A stretch of DNA of 64,000 nucleotides from Thermalbibacter longus (GTDB lineage: Bacteria > Chloroflexota > Chloroflexia > Thermomicrobiales > Thermomicrobiaceae). The translations under genes and the position numbers were made by a program. Below are positions 27,044 to 37,699 of this stretch, in pieces. The notes beneath the pieces were generated by a model that did not search any database, was not told the DNA's origin, and saw only the letters and a list, made by a program, of their open reading frames with translations. Location of the stretch: positions 124,001-188,000 of the forward strand of contig NZ_JAMSLR010000002.1 in NCBI RefSeq assembly GCF_023806485.1, read 5' to 3'. The stretch's first letter is position 1. Each line of letters begins with the position of its first letter.

Positions 27044-28642
27044 ATGAGTGCTGAGCAATACCTCTGGTGGCAGCGCGGGGTGATCTACCAGATTTATCCC
27101 CGCTCCTTCATGGACGGCAATGATGACGGTATCGGCGACTTGCCGGGCATCCTCAGCCGGCTCGATTACCTTGAGTGGCTCGGGGTCGACGCGATCTGGC
27201 TCTCTCCTATCTTCCCCTCGCCCATGGCCGACTTCGGCTACGACGTCTCGGATTATGTCGGGATCGACCCGGTCTTCGGGACGATGGAAGACTTCGACCG
27301 GCTCGTGCGTGAGGCCCACGCGCGCGGCATCCGCGTGCTCCTCGACTTCGTCGCCAACCACACCTCCGACCAGCATCCCTGGTTCCTCGAGTCACGCTCG
27401 TCGCGCCAGAGCCCGAAGCGCGACTGGTACATCTGGCGCGATGCGGCGCCAGGCGGCGGACCGCCGAATAACTGGCTGAGTGCCTTCGGGGGCAGCGCCT
27501 GGGAGTGGGACGCGGAGACGGGCCAGTACTACTTCCATGCATTCCTCAAAGAGCAGCCGGATCTCAACTGGCGTAATCCCGACGTCCAGCGCGCCATGCT
27601 CGATGCGATGCGCTTCTGGTTCGACCGCGGAGTCGATGGATTCCGGCTGGACGCCATCTGGCACCTGATCAAGGACGGCCAGTTCCGGGATAACCCGCCT
27701 AATCCCGACTATAAGCCCACAGATTCACCCTACCACCGGCTGCTTCCCGTCTTCACCACCGACCGTCCTGAGATCCATCCCGTGCTGGCGATGATGCGAC
27801 GGCTGGCCGACGAATACGACGAGCGCGTGCTGATCGGAGAGATCTATCTCCCGGTCGAACGGCTGGTCACGTACTATGGCCTCTCCGAACCTGAACTTCA
27901 CCTGCCGTACAACTTCCAGCTCCTGCTGCTGCCCTGGGATGCCCGGCGCATCCAGGCTACGATCGATGTCTACGAGGCCTTGCTGCCTAGTGGCGCCTGG
28001 CCCAACTGGGTCCTCGGCAATCATGATCGCCCGCGGATCGCCAGCCGCGTGGGGAGGGCGCAGGCGCGCGTCGCGACCATGCTGCTCCTGACGCTCCGTG
28101 GCACGCCGACGATCTACTACGGCGACGAGATCGGCATGGTCAACGTCGAGATCCCGCCGGAGGCGATTCAGGACCCCGTCGAGAGGACCGCGGGGCGTGG
28201 CTTCGGCCGGGACCCCGAGCGCACGCCGATGCAGTGGGACAGCGTGCCCAACGCCGGCTTTACCCTTGGCCAGCCCTGGCTCCCGCTGTCTCCTGACTAT
28301 CCCACCTGCAATGTCGAGGCCCAGCGCGACGATCCCCGATCGATCCTGACGCTGCACCGCCGGCTACTCGCGCTCCGCCGCGCTGAGCCGGCGCTGTCGA
28401 TCGGCAGCTACCGGTCGCTGCCGGCTGAGGGCGAGCTAATCGCCTACCTTCGCGAGGACGGCGAGCGGCGCTTCCTGATCGTGCTGAATTTCGGCCACTG
28501 GGTTCGCCGCTACGCCTGTGGCCAGATCGATCTGCGCGGCTCGGTCGTCCTCTCGACCTATCTGGATCGCGAGGGTGAGATGGTCGATCGAGATCTCCTG
28601 CTGCGCCCGGACGAGGGAGTGATCATCGGCCTTACGGGATGA
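27044..28642 (+). CDS. GH13 alpha-glucosidase (oligo-1,6-glucosidase / trehalose-type)
   Basis: A 532-residue cytoplasmic glycoside hydrolase family 13 enzyme without a signal peptide. The conserved regions are DFVANHTS, GFRLDAI (nucleophile Asp), IGEIY (acid/base Glu) and VLGNHDRPR (third Asp). The opening WWQRGVIYQIYPRSFMDGNDDGIGD is that of alpha-glucosidases acting on short alpha-glucosides such as isomaltose, maltose, sucrose or trehalose; the exact linkage is not decidable. The sugar-importer genes begin 345 bases downstream, so imported alpha-glucosides are its likely substrate. ATG 27044 has TAGGTGAGTAGG upstream. Confidence 0.88.
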   Translation: MSAEQYLWWQRGVIYQIYPRSFMDGNDDGIGDLPGILSRLDYLEWLGVDAIWLSPIFPSPMADFGYDVSDYVGIDPVFGTMEDFDRLVREAHARGIRVLLDFVANHTSDQHPWFLESRSSRQSPKRDWYIWRDAAPGGGPPNNWLSAFGGSAWEWDAETGQYYFHAFLKEQPDLNWRNPDVQRAMLDAMRFWFDRGVDGFRLDAIWHLIKDGQFRDNPPNPDYKPTDSPYHRLLPVFTTDRPEIHPVLAMMRRLADEYDERVLIGEIYLPVERLVTYYGLSEPELHLPYNFQLLLLPWDARRIQATIDVYEALLPSGAWPNWVLGNHDRPRIASRVGRAQARVATMLLLTLRGTPTIYYGDEIGMVNVEIPPEAIQDPVERTAGRGFGRDPERTPMQWDSVPNAGFTLGQPWLPLSPDYPTCNVEAQRDDPRSILTLHRRLLALRRAEPALSIGSYRSLPAEGELIAYLREDGERRFLIVLNFGHWVRRYACGQIDLRGSVVLSTYLDREGEMVDRDLLLRPDEGVIIGLTG

Positions 28643-28654
28643 GCATGCCGAGAC

Positions 28655-28683
28655 TTGACAGTTGCACCTCCGCGTGTTACCGT
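28655..28683 (+). promoter_or_regulatory. Probable promoter of the sugar ABC operon
   Basis: TTGACA (28655-28660) and TACCGT (28678-28683) are 17 bases apart. It lies just after the glucosidase stop. The remaining roughly 300 bases to the binding-protein gene show no further gene. Confidence 0.55.
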
Positions 28684-28987
28684 CCAGGCGATGAAATCAG
28701 GACGATCACGAAGAGAACACGGTTTGTTGGAGGGCGCGCGTCGCCAGGCGGCGTGCTCGGTTGGACACGGAGCGCGCTCAGGATAGCCGGTGAAGAGCAG
28801 TGAATCGTAGCCCGAGTACCCTGTGACCCTGACTGTTGCCTCAACGTATTTCCTCTACACACGGGGAGAAGGGAGGTGCTGATCCGGACACGAGACCAGT
28901 CCACTCAGCCGGTACAGCGGTGCTGTGAGGGTGTTGGAGGGGTACTGGACTCGGAGATCTGTCCGTACGAACGTGAGGAGCAGAGCA

Positions 28988-30490
28988 ATGCGCGATATGC
29001 GACCTGATCGGCTGGCCCCGGATCTACTTGCCGTGCGATTCTCTCGCCGGCAAGTGCTCCGGCGAGCCGCGGCGCTCGGCCTTTCGGTGCCCGCTCTTTC
29101 GGCCCTACTAGCTGCCTGCGCGGGCGAAGAGGCGACGCCGACGCAGGCTCCGGCAGTACAGCCGACGGCAACCCCCACTGAAGCTGCGGCTGAGACTCCG
29201 ACCGCCGCGGAAACCCCGGCCGGGACTCCCACCGTCATCACGACGCCTGAGACGACCTACTCCATGGACAACCCGCCTGAGGTGTTCAACGCCGACCAGG
29301 CGAGCCAGTACAGTGGAGCCACGTTGACATACTATGGTGACTCCGTTGGCATCGGCGCGGAGATGGATCAGGCTCTGGCCGGCGCCTTCAGCGAGGCGAC
29401 GGGGATAACCATCAACGTGGTGCCCAAACCCGAGAGCGCCACCGAGAACTACGCGGCCTACCAGCGGTTCTTCTCCGCCCAGTCGCCGGACGTCGACGTG
29501 ATGATGATCGATGTCATCTGGCCCGGCGCTTTTGCACCGCACCTGGTTGACCTGAGCCAGGCGCTGGGCGAGGAGGCGAAGGCGCATTACGAGACGATCA
29601 TCGAGAACAACACCGTCGACGGCAAGCTCGTGGGTATGCCCTGGTTCGGCGACTTCGGGATGCTCTACTACCGGACCGATCTGCTGGAGAAGTACGGCTT
29701 CAGCAATCCTCCGGAGACCTGGGACGAGCTGGAAGAGATGGCCCAGACGATCCTAGAGGGGGAGCGAGGAGCCAACCCGAACTTTGCCGGCTTCGTCTTC
29801 CAGGGCAACGCCTACGAGGGGTTGACCTGTAACGCGCTGGAATGGCTGGCATCGAGCGGCGGCGGCCGCTTCATCGAAAATGGCCAGGTCACGATCAACA
29901 ACCCGCAGGCTGTGGAGATGCTCAACAAGGTGCGTGGCTGGGTCGGTACCATCGCTCCGCAGGGCGTCACCACGTACCAGGAAGAGGACTCGCGCCAGGT
30001 GTTCCAGGGCGGCAACGCCGCCTTCCTGCGCAACTGGCCGTATGTCTACTCATTGGCGACCGGCGAGGATTCCCCGGTGCGAGACATGGTCGGCGTCGCG
30101 CCGCTGCCGGCTCAACCTGGGAATCCCCACGTCGGCACAGTCGGTGGATGGCAGCTCGCCGTCTCGATGTACTCGCGCGCGCCGGAGGCTGCAATCGAGT
30201 TCGTGCGCTACATGACGAGCCCCGAGGTGCAGACCTGGCGAGCGGTGCTCGGGAGTTTCGTCCCGACGATCCCGGATGTGGCGTCGAGACCCGAAGTTCT
30301 TCAGGCTATGCCGTTCCTGGAGCCGATGGAGGCTGTCGAACGGGTCACCCGGCCCTCACGGGAGACGGGCGAGCGGTACAACGAGGTCTCGACCATCGTC
30401 TTCCAGGGCGTAAACCAGATCCTCACCGGGCAGGACGCGGCGCAGGTGTTGCCCGGAGTGGCCCAGCGCTTGCAGCGGATCGTCGGCTAG
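28988..30490 (+). CDS. Sugar ABC transporter solute-binding lipoprotein
   Basis: A 500-residue extracellular binding protein of the MalE/SBP_bac_1 type. The N-terminus has a twin-arginine motif (FSRRQVLRR) and lipobox LLAAC, followed by a Thr/Pro/Glu-rich tether of about 50 residues, so it is a Tat-exported lipoprotein. The binding domain shows YNE-type segments such as GLTCNALEWLASSGGG and YMTSPEVQTWRAV near the end, typical of sugar-binding proteins. With the GH13 enzyme upstream an alpha-glucoside ligand is likely (inference). ATG 28988 follows GTGAGGAGCAG. The first gene of a three-gene importer unit. Confidence 0.85.
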   Translation: MRDMRPDRLAPDLLAVRFSRRQVLRRAAALGLSVPALSALLAACAGEEATPTQAPAVQPTATPTEAAAETPTAAETPAGTPTVITTPETTYSMDNPPEVFNADQASQYSGATLTYYGDSVGIGAEMDQALAGAFSEATGITINVVPKPESATENYAAYQRFFSAQSPDVDVMMIDVIWPGAFAPHLVDLSQALGEEAKAHYETIIENNTVDGKLVGMPWFGDFGMLYYRTDLLEKYGFSNPPETWDELEEMAQTILEGERGANPNFAGFVFQGNAYEGLTCNALEWLASSGGGRFIENGQVTINNPQAVEMLNKVRGWVGTIAPQGVTTYQEEDSRQVFQGGNAAFLRNWPYVYSLATGEDSPVRDMVGVAPLPAQPGNPHVGTVGGWQLAVSMYSRAPEAAIEFVRYMTSPEVQTWRAVLGSFVPTIPDVASRPEVLQAMPFLEPMEAVERVTRPSRETGERYNEVSTIVFQGVNQILTGQDAAQVLPGVAQRLQRIVG

Positions 30491-30544
30491 AGGGGGTGGA
30501 CATCGCCGGGCTCATACGAGCCTGAGAACACCGAGCGGGCATGA

Positions 30545-30576
30545 GCGGGTGGGGAGCACGCGCGCTCCTTACCCGC
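30545..30576 (+). other. Intercistronic stem-loop between binding protein and permease genes
   Basis: GCGGGT (30545-30550) pairs with ACCCGC (30571-30576) and GGAGC (30553-30557) with GCTCC (30564-30568), giving an interrupted 11-bp stem. It is placed as in other ABC operons where such structures raise the level of binding protein over permease. Confidence 0.45.
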
Positions 30577-30621
30577 AGCCGCAACTCCTGATGCGTCTCG
30601 AGTCCACGGAAGGAGGTCGCG

Positions 30622-31559
30622 ATGAGTCGACCCGCGATCGCTGAGCCGAGGCGAGCTGCGCTTCCGCTGCGCCGCTGGCGGACGATGACGCTTGCCGAGC
30701 GGCAGGCCTGGCTCGCCTGGCTCTTCCTGTTACCCGCACTCCTCGTCGTGATCGCCGTCGCCATGATCCCCCTCGCCCAGACGCTGTACTTCAGCTTTAC
30801 CGACAAGCGACTCGGAGCGCTGGAGCCGGAACAGTGGGTCGGTCTCGAAAACTATCGCTTCTTGCTTAGTGACTCCCTGTGGTGGACGGCGGTCAAAGTC
30901 ACCGTCCAATTCACGGTTATCACGGTCGCACTCGAATTTCTGCTCGGGCTCCTGATCGCGCTCGTCGTGAATTCGCGGTTTCCGGGTCGCGGCCCGATGC
31001 GCGCCGCCATGCTGGTGCCCTGGGCTATCCCGACGGTCCTCTCGGCCCAGATGTGGAAGTGGATGTACAACGATATCTTCGGTGTCATCAACGACCTGCT
31101 GAAACGGGTCGGCCTGATCGAGCAGAACATCGCCTGGTTGGCCCGGCCCGATACCTCGCTGATCGCAGTAGCCTCGATCGATATCTGGAAGACGACGCCG
31201 TTCGTAGCGCTCCTGCTCCTGGCAGGGCTTCAGGTCATCCCGGACGAGCTCTACGAGGCGGCGACGGTAGATGGCGCGAATAGAATCCGACAGTTCTTCA
31301 CGATCACCTTGCCGCTGCTCCGGCCGGCCATCGTGGTGGCGTTGATCTTCCGCACGCTCGACGCGCTCCGTGTCTTCGACGTCTTCTATGTGCTCTTCGG
31401 CGCTCGCCCGGATATGCAGACCATGGCCGTGTACGCCCAGAACTACATCGTCGCGTTCAGCGACGTGGGCTACGGCTCGGCTATCAGCGTGGCGATCTTC
31501 CTCGTCATCGCGATCTTCGTGGTCGCCTATGTCACCACCCTGAAGGTGGAGGTGCAGAC

Positions 31560-31563
<4 letters not shown>
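30622..31563 (+). CDS. Sugar ABC transporter permease (MalF/UgpA-like)
   Basis: A 313-residue inner-membrane permease with six hydrophobic segments. The EAA loop that contacts the ATPase reads YEAATVDGANRIRQFFTITLPLL (EAA...G with the motif shifted as in the carbohydrate-1 family). ATG 30622 has AAGGAGGTCGCG upstream. It forms a heterodimer with the next gene product. The gene ends with ATGA, which is also the start of the second permease. Confidence 0.9.
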
Positions 31564-32429
<866 letters not shown>

Positions 32430-32466
32430 CGCGCTCGCGCTCCGCAGTTCGGATCGCGGTTGCTGC

Positions 32467-32492
32467 GCGCGGCCGCTCGAGCAGCCGCGCGG
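32467..32492 (+). terminator. Hairpin after the sugar importer genes
   Basis: CGCGCGGC (32467-32474) and GCCGCGCG (32485-32492) form an 8-bp stem 37 bases after the permease stop. There is no U-tract, so this is a modest terminator candidate. Confidence 0.4.
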
Positions 32493-32582
32493 TGCTCCTG
32501 CATGCAAGTTCGCGACCGATCGCCCACGACCCGCCCGCCGCCTATACTAGGCAGAGCGAGAGCGACATGGGGCGGAGGAGGC

Positions 32583-34313
32583 ATGCGGGACATTCGCGTG
32601 TTGCGGTCGATCCTCCAGCGGATCGACCGCCGTGGCTACAAGGCCTACGAAGAGATCCGTGGTGTCTACCAGGACGGCGAGGTGGCGCTCGCGATCGATC
32701 ATGTTCAGGGCGATCCCTTCGCCTCGCCCTCGCGCGTCCGGCTGATCGTCGAGCGGCGACATCTGGTCCTGCCGGAGTGCGCCGGCCGTATCCGCCGGGT
32801 CGCTCTGGAGGACTTCCTGGCGCGCCGTGCCCGGCGGGCCATCGCGTCGCTGGGGCAGCGACGGCGGGGCACGGGCAAGTCTGGCCTCATCCTGATCGAC
32901 GCTGGCGGGCAGGAAGTGCTGGAACGTACCGCCTGTCGAGTGTTCCCTGACCGGGTCGAGCTTCGCCTCTCCGTCGGGCTGCCGGCTGCCGGGCGCACGA
33001 TCCTCGGCGACGAGGCGATCGAGCTCCTGGTGGAGACCGTGCCAGCCGTGGCTCGGGCCACCCTCTGGCTGCGGCCGCCCGACCTGGAGCAGGCCGAGCG
33101 TTTTATCGCCACCGTCGAGGATGCCGAGGCACTGCGCGCCGCGCTGCCGGAGCACGGGCTGGTCGCCTTCGTCGGCGAGGGGGGCGTGCTGCCGCGCCGT
33201 AGCGGCGTCAGCCAGGAGCCGCTGACCGGCCGCGTGATCCGCTTCCAGCCGCCGCCTGATCTCACGGTCGAGTTGGAGACGCCCCACAGCGGACGGGTGC
33301 GAGGGATGGGGATCCCCGAAGGCGTCACGCTGATCGTCGGCGGTGGCTTCCACGGCAAGTCGACGCTGCTGGAGGCGCTCGCGCGCGGTGTCTACAACCA
33401 CATCCCGGGCGACGGCCGCGAGCGGGTGGTCACGCGCGCCGACGCGGTGAAGATCCGAGCCGAGGACGGCCGGCGAGTGGTGGGCGTCGATCTCCGCTCC
33501 TTCATCCGTAACCTGCCGCTGGGACAGTCGACGGCCGACTTCACCAGCGACAACGCGAGCGGGTCGACCTCACAGGCAGCCAACATCCTCGAGGCGCTGG
33601 AGGTCGGCTGCCGGCTGCTGCTGATGGACGAGGACACCTGCGCCACCAACTTTATGATCCGCGACCACCTGATGCGTGAGTTAGTGCCGGCAGAGGCCGA
33701 GCCGATCGTCCCCTTGATCGACCGGGTACGCCAGTTGCACCGCGAGGCCGGCGTCTCGACGATCCTGGTGATGGGCGGGGCCGGCGACTACCTGAGTGTG
33801 GCCGACACCGTGATCTGGATGCACGCCTACGTGCCGGAGCACGTGACGGGGCGCGCGCACGAGCTCGCGGCGCGCTACGGAGAGGGAGGCTTCGGGCCAC
33901 CGGATCCCTGGCCGGGGGTAGTGGCCCGCGTTCCGATTCCGGAGAGCATCGACCCCCGCCGGCGCGACCGCACGCGGGTGCGGGCGCGGGGGACGGACGA
34001 GGTCGGCTTCGGCTACGAGTCGATCGACCTGCGCCACGTGGAGCAGATCGTCGACCCGAGCCAGACGCGGGCGATCGGGGATGCGCTCGTCTATGCGCTC
34101 GAGCAGGGGCTGATCGATGGCCGGCGGACGCTGCGCGAGGTGCTCGACGCGCTCGACGCGGTGCTCGACCAGCACGGGCTGGACGTGCTCTCGCCGCACC
34201 GGGGGCATCCGGGGGACTACGCCCGGCCGCGGCGCTACGAGCTGGCGGCGGCGCTCAACCGGCTGCGGACGCTCTCAGTGCGCCAGGTCGCTACCGGCGC
34301 TCGCCGGAACTGA
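32583..34313 (+). CDS. Predicted ABC-class P-loop ATPase (COG3044 type)
   Basis: A 576-residue protein of the family annotated as predicted ATPase of the ABC class, a stand-alone nucleotide-binding protein without membrane domains. The N-terminal 240 residues form a conserved domain, then Walker A as GGGFHGKSTLLEAL and a Walker-B-like LLLMDEDTCATNF with an ABC-signature-like region GSTSQAANI between them. A studied relative in trypanosomes binds RNA; the bacterial function is unknown. ATG 32583 follows GGAGGAGG; a TATACT -10 box lies at 32543-32548. Its end overlaps the convergent rsmE by 23 bases. Confidence 0.82.
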   Translation: MRDIRVLRSILQRIDRRGYKAYEEIRGVYQDGEVALAIDHVQGDPFASPSRVRLIVERRHLVLPECAGRIRRVALEDFLARRARRAIASLGQRRRGTGKSGLILIDAGGQEVLERTACRVFPDRVELRLSVGLPAAGRTILGDEAIELLVETVPAVARATLWLRPPDLEQAERFIATVEDAEALRAALPEHGLVAFVGEGGVLPRRSGVSQEPLTGRVIRFQPPPDLTVELETPHSGRVRGMGIPEGVTLIVGGGFHGKSTLLEALARGVYNHIPGDGRERVVTRADAVKIRAEDGRRVVGVDLRSFIRNLPLGQSTADFTSDNASGSTSQAANILEALEVGCRLLLMDEDTCATNFMIRDHLMRELVPAEAEPIVPLIDRVRQLHREAGVSTILVMGGAGDYLSVADTVIWMHAYVPEHVTGRAHELAARYGEGGFGPPDPWPGVVARVPIPESIDPRRRDRTRVRARGTDEVGFGYESIDLRHVEQIVDPSQTRAIGDALVYALEQGLIDGRRTLREVLDALDAVLDQHGLDVLSPHRGHPGDYARPRRYELAAALNRLRTLSVRQVATGARRN

Positions 34314-35100
34314 CTGGTCTGGCTGGCCGCGGTTCCTCCGCCGGCGGCACGGCGACAGGGCCGTGCCGGGTGGCCAGCGCCTGCGCCTGGGCGATCGCCG
34401 CCAGTGCCGCCGTCTCGCTGCGCAGGACCAGCGGCCCCAGCGAGGCCAGCTCCGCGCCAGCGGCCCTGAGCCGCTCGACCTCACCCGGCGTCCAGCCACC
34501 CTCCGGCCCAACGAGCAGCAGCACCGGCGTCTCCGGCTCTAGCTCCAGCGCGGCCAGCGGCTGTGCTTCCGCCCCCTCCCACAGCAGGATCGCCCGGTAC
34601 GAGCCGATCGTCGCCTCGATCTCGTCCAACCTCCGCGGCGGCTCGATCGCCGGGAGGCTCGCTCGCCCGCACTGCTCGGCAGCCTCGATCGCGATCCGCC
34701 GCCAGCGGTCGAGGCGCCCGCTCACCGCCTCGGGCTTCACGGCCACCACGCAGCGCTGGGCAAGCAGCGGCACGATCCACTGCACGCCGAGTTCGGTCGC
34801 CTTCTGTATCACCAGCTCGAAGTGGTCGTGCTTGAGGAGCGACTGCGCGAGCGCGATCGGCGGGCAGGGCAGCGGCCGGCCCGGCACCGGTTGCCCGAGC
34901 CTGACGGTGATCGATTCGCCCTGCATGCTCTCGATCGTCGCGGGGACGTCGAAGCCATCTCCCGTGAACAGCGTGACGGCGTCGCCGGGGCGCAGCCGGA
35001 GCACCCGGGCGACCTGGCGCGCCGTCTCCCGCGGCAGTGCCAGCGCGGCTCCGGGCGGTGGTAGCTCCGCGACATAGAAGCGGTGTCCATGCCGGCTCAT
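34291..35100 (-). CDS. rsmE: 16S rRNA (uracil-1498-N3)-methyltransferase
   Basis: A 269-residue SPOUT-class methyltransferase for U1498 of 16S rRNA. An N-terminal PUA-like domain (HRFYVAELPP ... HVLRLRPGD-like ARVLRLRPGDAVTLFTGDG) is followed by the knot: IQKATELGVQWIVPLL, RWRRIAIEAAEQCGR, LLVGPEGGWTPGEVE and LGPLVLRSETAALAA, all family signatures. ATG 35100 overlaps the prmA stop as ATGA, making an operon prmA-rsmE, a frequent bacterial arrangement. Confidence 0.95.
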   Translation of the reverse strand: MSRHGHRFYVAELPPPGAALALPRETARQVARVLRLRPGDAVTLFTGDGFDVPATIESMQGESITVRLGQPVPGRPLPCPPIALAQSLLKHDHFELVIQKATELGVQWIVPLLAQRCVVAVKPEAVSGRLDRWRRIAIEAAEQCGRASLPAIEPPRRLDEIEATIGSYRAILLWEGAEAQPLAALELEPETPVLLLVGPEGGWTPGEVERLRAAGAELASLGPLVLRSETAALAAIAQAQALATRHGPVAVPPAEEPRPARPVSSGERR

Positions 35101-36050
35101 CGGCGTTCCAGCTTCTCGTAGAGTAGGGTCACCCAATCACCGTCGACGCGGCGGCCGGCCAGCCTGGCCCCGAGCTCCTCGTAGCGCTCACGCACTGCCG
35201 CCTCGTACGGCTCGATGATCCCGCTGAGGACGAGCAGACCGCCTGGCCGGGCGGCTTCGACCAGCCGCTCGCCCGCCTCGATCAGCACCCGGGAGATGAT
35301 GTTGGCGAGCACCAGGTCATATTCCACTCCGAGGGGGATCGCCGCCTGCACGTCTCCGGGGATGACACGGACACGATCAGCGACCTGGTTATGCGCCACG
35401 TTCTGCCGTAGCACCTCGACCGCGACCGGGTCGAGCTCGACGGCGTCGACGATCGCCGCTCCCAGGTGGACGGCGGCGATGGAGAGGATGCCCGAGCCGG
35501 CTCCGGCGTCGAGGACGCGGGCGCCAGCGACCGGCAGCTCCTCCAGCCACTCCAGGCAGTGGCGGGTGGTCGGGTGCAGCCCGGTGCCGAAGGCCATGCC
35601 GGGGTCGAGGTGGATCACGATGTCGTCGTGCGCTGCCTGGTACTCGAGCCAGCTCGGGCGGATCACGAGCCGCCGGCCGATCCGAGTCACCGGGAAGTGC
35701 TGCTTCCAGGCCTCAGCCCAATCCTGCTCCGCCAGCTCGCGCACCCTCAGCTCTCCGACCGCGCCGAGCTGGCCGAGGTGCCACAGCCCCTCGCGAAGAC
35801 GGGACAGGATGGCCTGGCCCGCCTCGTCGGCCGGCAGGTAGGTGCTGACCAGGAGCGGCCCAGTAAGGTCGATCTCAGCGTCCTCACCGTCCAGCCCCTG
35901 TCGTACCGGGTACTCGATCGCCACGCCCTGGCCGTAGCCGTAGCGGCTCAACAGCTCCGCCACCGCGTCGACCGACTCGGCGTCGGCCTCCACGCTCACC
36001 TCGAGCCAGTGGCCGCCTCGCGCCGCTGCGGGAGGGTCACGCCGGTTCAT
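35097..36050 (-). CDS. prmA: Ribosomal protein L11 methyltransferase
   Basis: A 317-residue SAM-dependent enzyme that trimethylates ribosomal protein L11. The N-terminal substrate domain (HWLEVSVEADAESVDAVAELL) is followed by a Rossmann domain with DPGMAFGTGLHPTTRHCLEWL, VLDAGAGSGILSIAAVHLGA (motif I, SAM binding), and NIISRVLIEAGE. ATG 36050 starts the conserved part; ATG 36068 would add six residues and overlap the preceding nucleotidyltransferase gene by 11 bases. Either choice makes this the second gene of a three-gene minus-strand operon. Confidence 0.93.
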   Translation of the reverse strand: MNRRDPPAAARGGHWLEVSVEADAESVDAVAELLSRYGYGQGVAIEYPVRQGLDGEDAEIDLTGPLLVSTYLPADEAGQAILSRLREGLWHLGQLGAVGELRVRELAEQDWAEAWKQHFPVTRIGRRLVIRPSWLEYQAAHDDIVIHLDPGMAFGTGLHPTTRHCLEWLEELPVAGARVLDAGAGSGILSIAAVHLGAAIVDAVELDPVAVEVLRQNVAHNQVADRVRVIPGDVQAAIPLGVEYDLVLANIISRVLIEAGERLVEAARPGGLLVLSGIIEPYEAAVRERYEELGARLAGRRVDGDWVTLLYEKLERR

Positions 36051-36057
36051 GGCTAGC

Positions 36058-37050
36058 TCACGCTCCATCGGCCCGCGAGAAGACGATTTCCGAGGAGTCC
36101 CCTACGTTCACGCGCAGGGGATCGCCCTGCACCCGGGCACGCCGCCCGACGATCGAGCGCGTCAGGATCGCGCTGGCGATCGTCGCGCCCTCGTCGATGA
36201 TCGAGTCGGCGACGATCGAGTGGGAGACGCAGGCGCCGCTCCCGATGCTGACGTAAGGGCCGATGACCGCGTGCTCGACGCGCGCGCTCGGGTCGATGAC
36301 CACTGGCGGCACGATGACGGCGGTGGAGCACGAGGGCGGAGCCTCTGGCTGGCGCTCGAGCAGGTAGCGGTTCGTCTGAAGCAGTGCCTCGACCGTGCCG
36401 CAGTCTTCCCAGACGGAGACGGGCAGCGAGACGAGCCGACTGCCGGTATCGATCATGTGCTGGATCGCGTCAGCCAGGTAGAACTCGCCGCCCTTGCGCA
36501 GGTCGTGCTCCATCTGGTACTCGATGGCCTCGAAGAGATCGGTGATCTCGCGGAAATAGTACAGCCCGACGACGGCCAGGTTCGAGACCGGAGTCGCTGG
36601 CTTCTCGACGAGCTGCGTGATCTGGCCGTCACGAGTGACGACGACGCCGAAGCGACGTGGATCTTCGACCTCCTTGACGAAGATCGCGCCGTCGGCGTCG
36701 AGGGAGACCACCGCATCGAGATCGGCTTCGAAGATCAGGTCGGGGAACACGATCAGTGCCGGGCCGGTCATCAACCCCTTCGCCTGGATCACCGCGTGGG
36801 ACTGGCCGAGCGGCTCCGGCTGCTCGACGAAGCGCGCGTCGAAGCGGTAGTGCGAGCGGACATACTCTTCGATCTGCTCGCCGAGATAGCCGGTGACGAA
36901 GACGACGGTCTCGAGAGGCAGCCGGATCAGCCGGTCGAGCACATGGCCGAGAATGGGTTTACCGGCGACGGTGACCAGCGGCTTGGGCTTGCTCCAGGTG
37001 TGAGGACGCAGCCGGGTGCCGAGCCCGGCGACCGGAATGATGACGTGCAT
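36058..37050 (-). CDS. Sugar nucleotidyltransferase (glucose-1-phosphate thymidylyl-/uridylyltransferase-like)
   Basis: A 330-residue NTP_transferase protein. It begins HVIIPVAGLGTRLRPHTWSKPKPLVTVAGKPIL, the nucleotide-binding G-x-G-T-R-L-x-P and PKP motifs, and continues with VEKPATPVSNLAVVGLYYF and EFYLADAIQHMI. The last 90 residues carry hexapeptide-type repeats (VVIDPSARVEHAVIGPYVSIGSG), a left-handed beta-helix as in long-form RmlA-like and GlmU-like proteins. It makes an activated sugar for surface polysaccharides or trehalose; the nucleotide preference is not decidable. ATG 37050 follows AAGGAGG. First gene of the unit with prmA and rsmE. Confidence 0.85.
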   Translation of the reverse strand: MHVIIPVAGLGTRLRPHTWSKPKPLVTVAGKPILGHVLDRLIRLPLETVVFVTGYLGEQIEEYVRSHYRFDARFVEQPEPLGQSHAVIQAKGLMTGPALIVFPDLIFEADLDAVVSLDADGAIFVKEVEDPRRFGVVVTRDGQITQLVEKPATPVSNLAVVGLYYFREITDLFEAIEYQMEHDLRKGGEFYLADAIQHMIDTGSRLVSLPVSVWEDCGTVEALLQTNRYLLERQPEAPPSCSTAVIVPPVVIDPSARVEHAVIGPYVSIGSGACVSHSIVADSIIDEGATIASAILTRSIVGRRARVQGDPLRVNVGDSSEIVFSRADGA

Positions 37051-37236
37051 GTGTCCTCCTTCAGTCTCTCGTTCTCAGGCTCTGGCCTGGTTCCTGCCTA
37101 CTCCCGCGGGCACCTCCCAGCGAGCGAGGAGGCGGCCCCCGAGCGAGAGCGAAGAGCAGTCCGGTCAACAGTATGCACGCCGAGCTCCGGTGTCGTCAGG
37201 CGGCACCACGTTGCCCAGGCGAGTACACTTCAGACC

Positions 37237-37638
37237 ATGACAAGGAGAAGCGCCCTGGCTCGAGTCTCCAGTATCGCCGGGTCACTCCTGGCCACTCTCG
37301 TCGTCTCGATTCTCCTGCACGCCGCCCTGTACCACACCGGTCATCCTGGGGCGGAGACGATGGTAGCGGCCGCGGTGCCAGCCAGCATGGAATCTGGCCC
37401 GGCGGCGCTTCACCACCACCGCACGCCAGCGACGTACCATGTGGCCTCGTTGGCTGAGAAATCCGAACGTTGCCCGGCGCCGGATCTCATCATGTCGCCG
37501 GTAATTCCCCTCGGTCTCGCGGGCCCGGTCGCCCTTGCCGATGCAGCCCTCGCTGCCGAGCCGGCGATCCGGTGCTCGCCCTGGAGGGCTCTCCCCGAGC
37601 GACCGCCGCGAGTCGTGCTCCAGCGCTTTCTGCTATGA
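37237..37638 (+). CDS. Small secreted or membrane protein, His-rich, unknown function
   Basis: A 133-residue protein with one N-terminal hydrophobic segment (IAGSLLATLVVSILLHAAL), a LHHHR cluster near residue 60, a weaker hydrophobic stretch around residue 95 and two isolated Cys. It resembles in layout the small DUF6153-type proteins found near copper genes, but I cannot confirm membership. No ribosome site is visible; TACACT at 37224-37229 would start transcription about at the ATG, so a leaderless mRNA is possible. It precedes the DUF305 lipoprotein by 61 bases. Confidence 0.5.
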   Translation: MTRRSALARVSSIAGSLLATLVVSILLHAALYHTGHPGAETMVAAAVPASMESGPAALHHHRTPATYHVASLAEKSERCPAPDLIMSPVIPLGLAGPVALADAALAAEPAIRCSPWRALPERPPRVVLQRFLL

Positions 37639-37699
37639 GCCTCCTCCGAGCCTGACTGACGACGTCGCCGAGATGGCAGCTCGAAGGAGGTAACGAGCG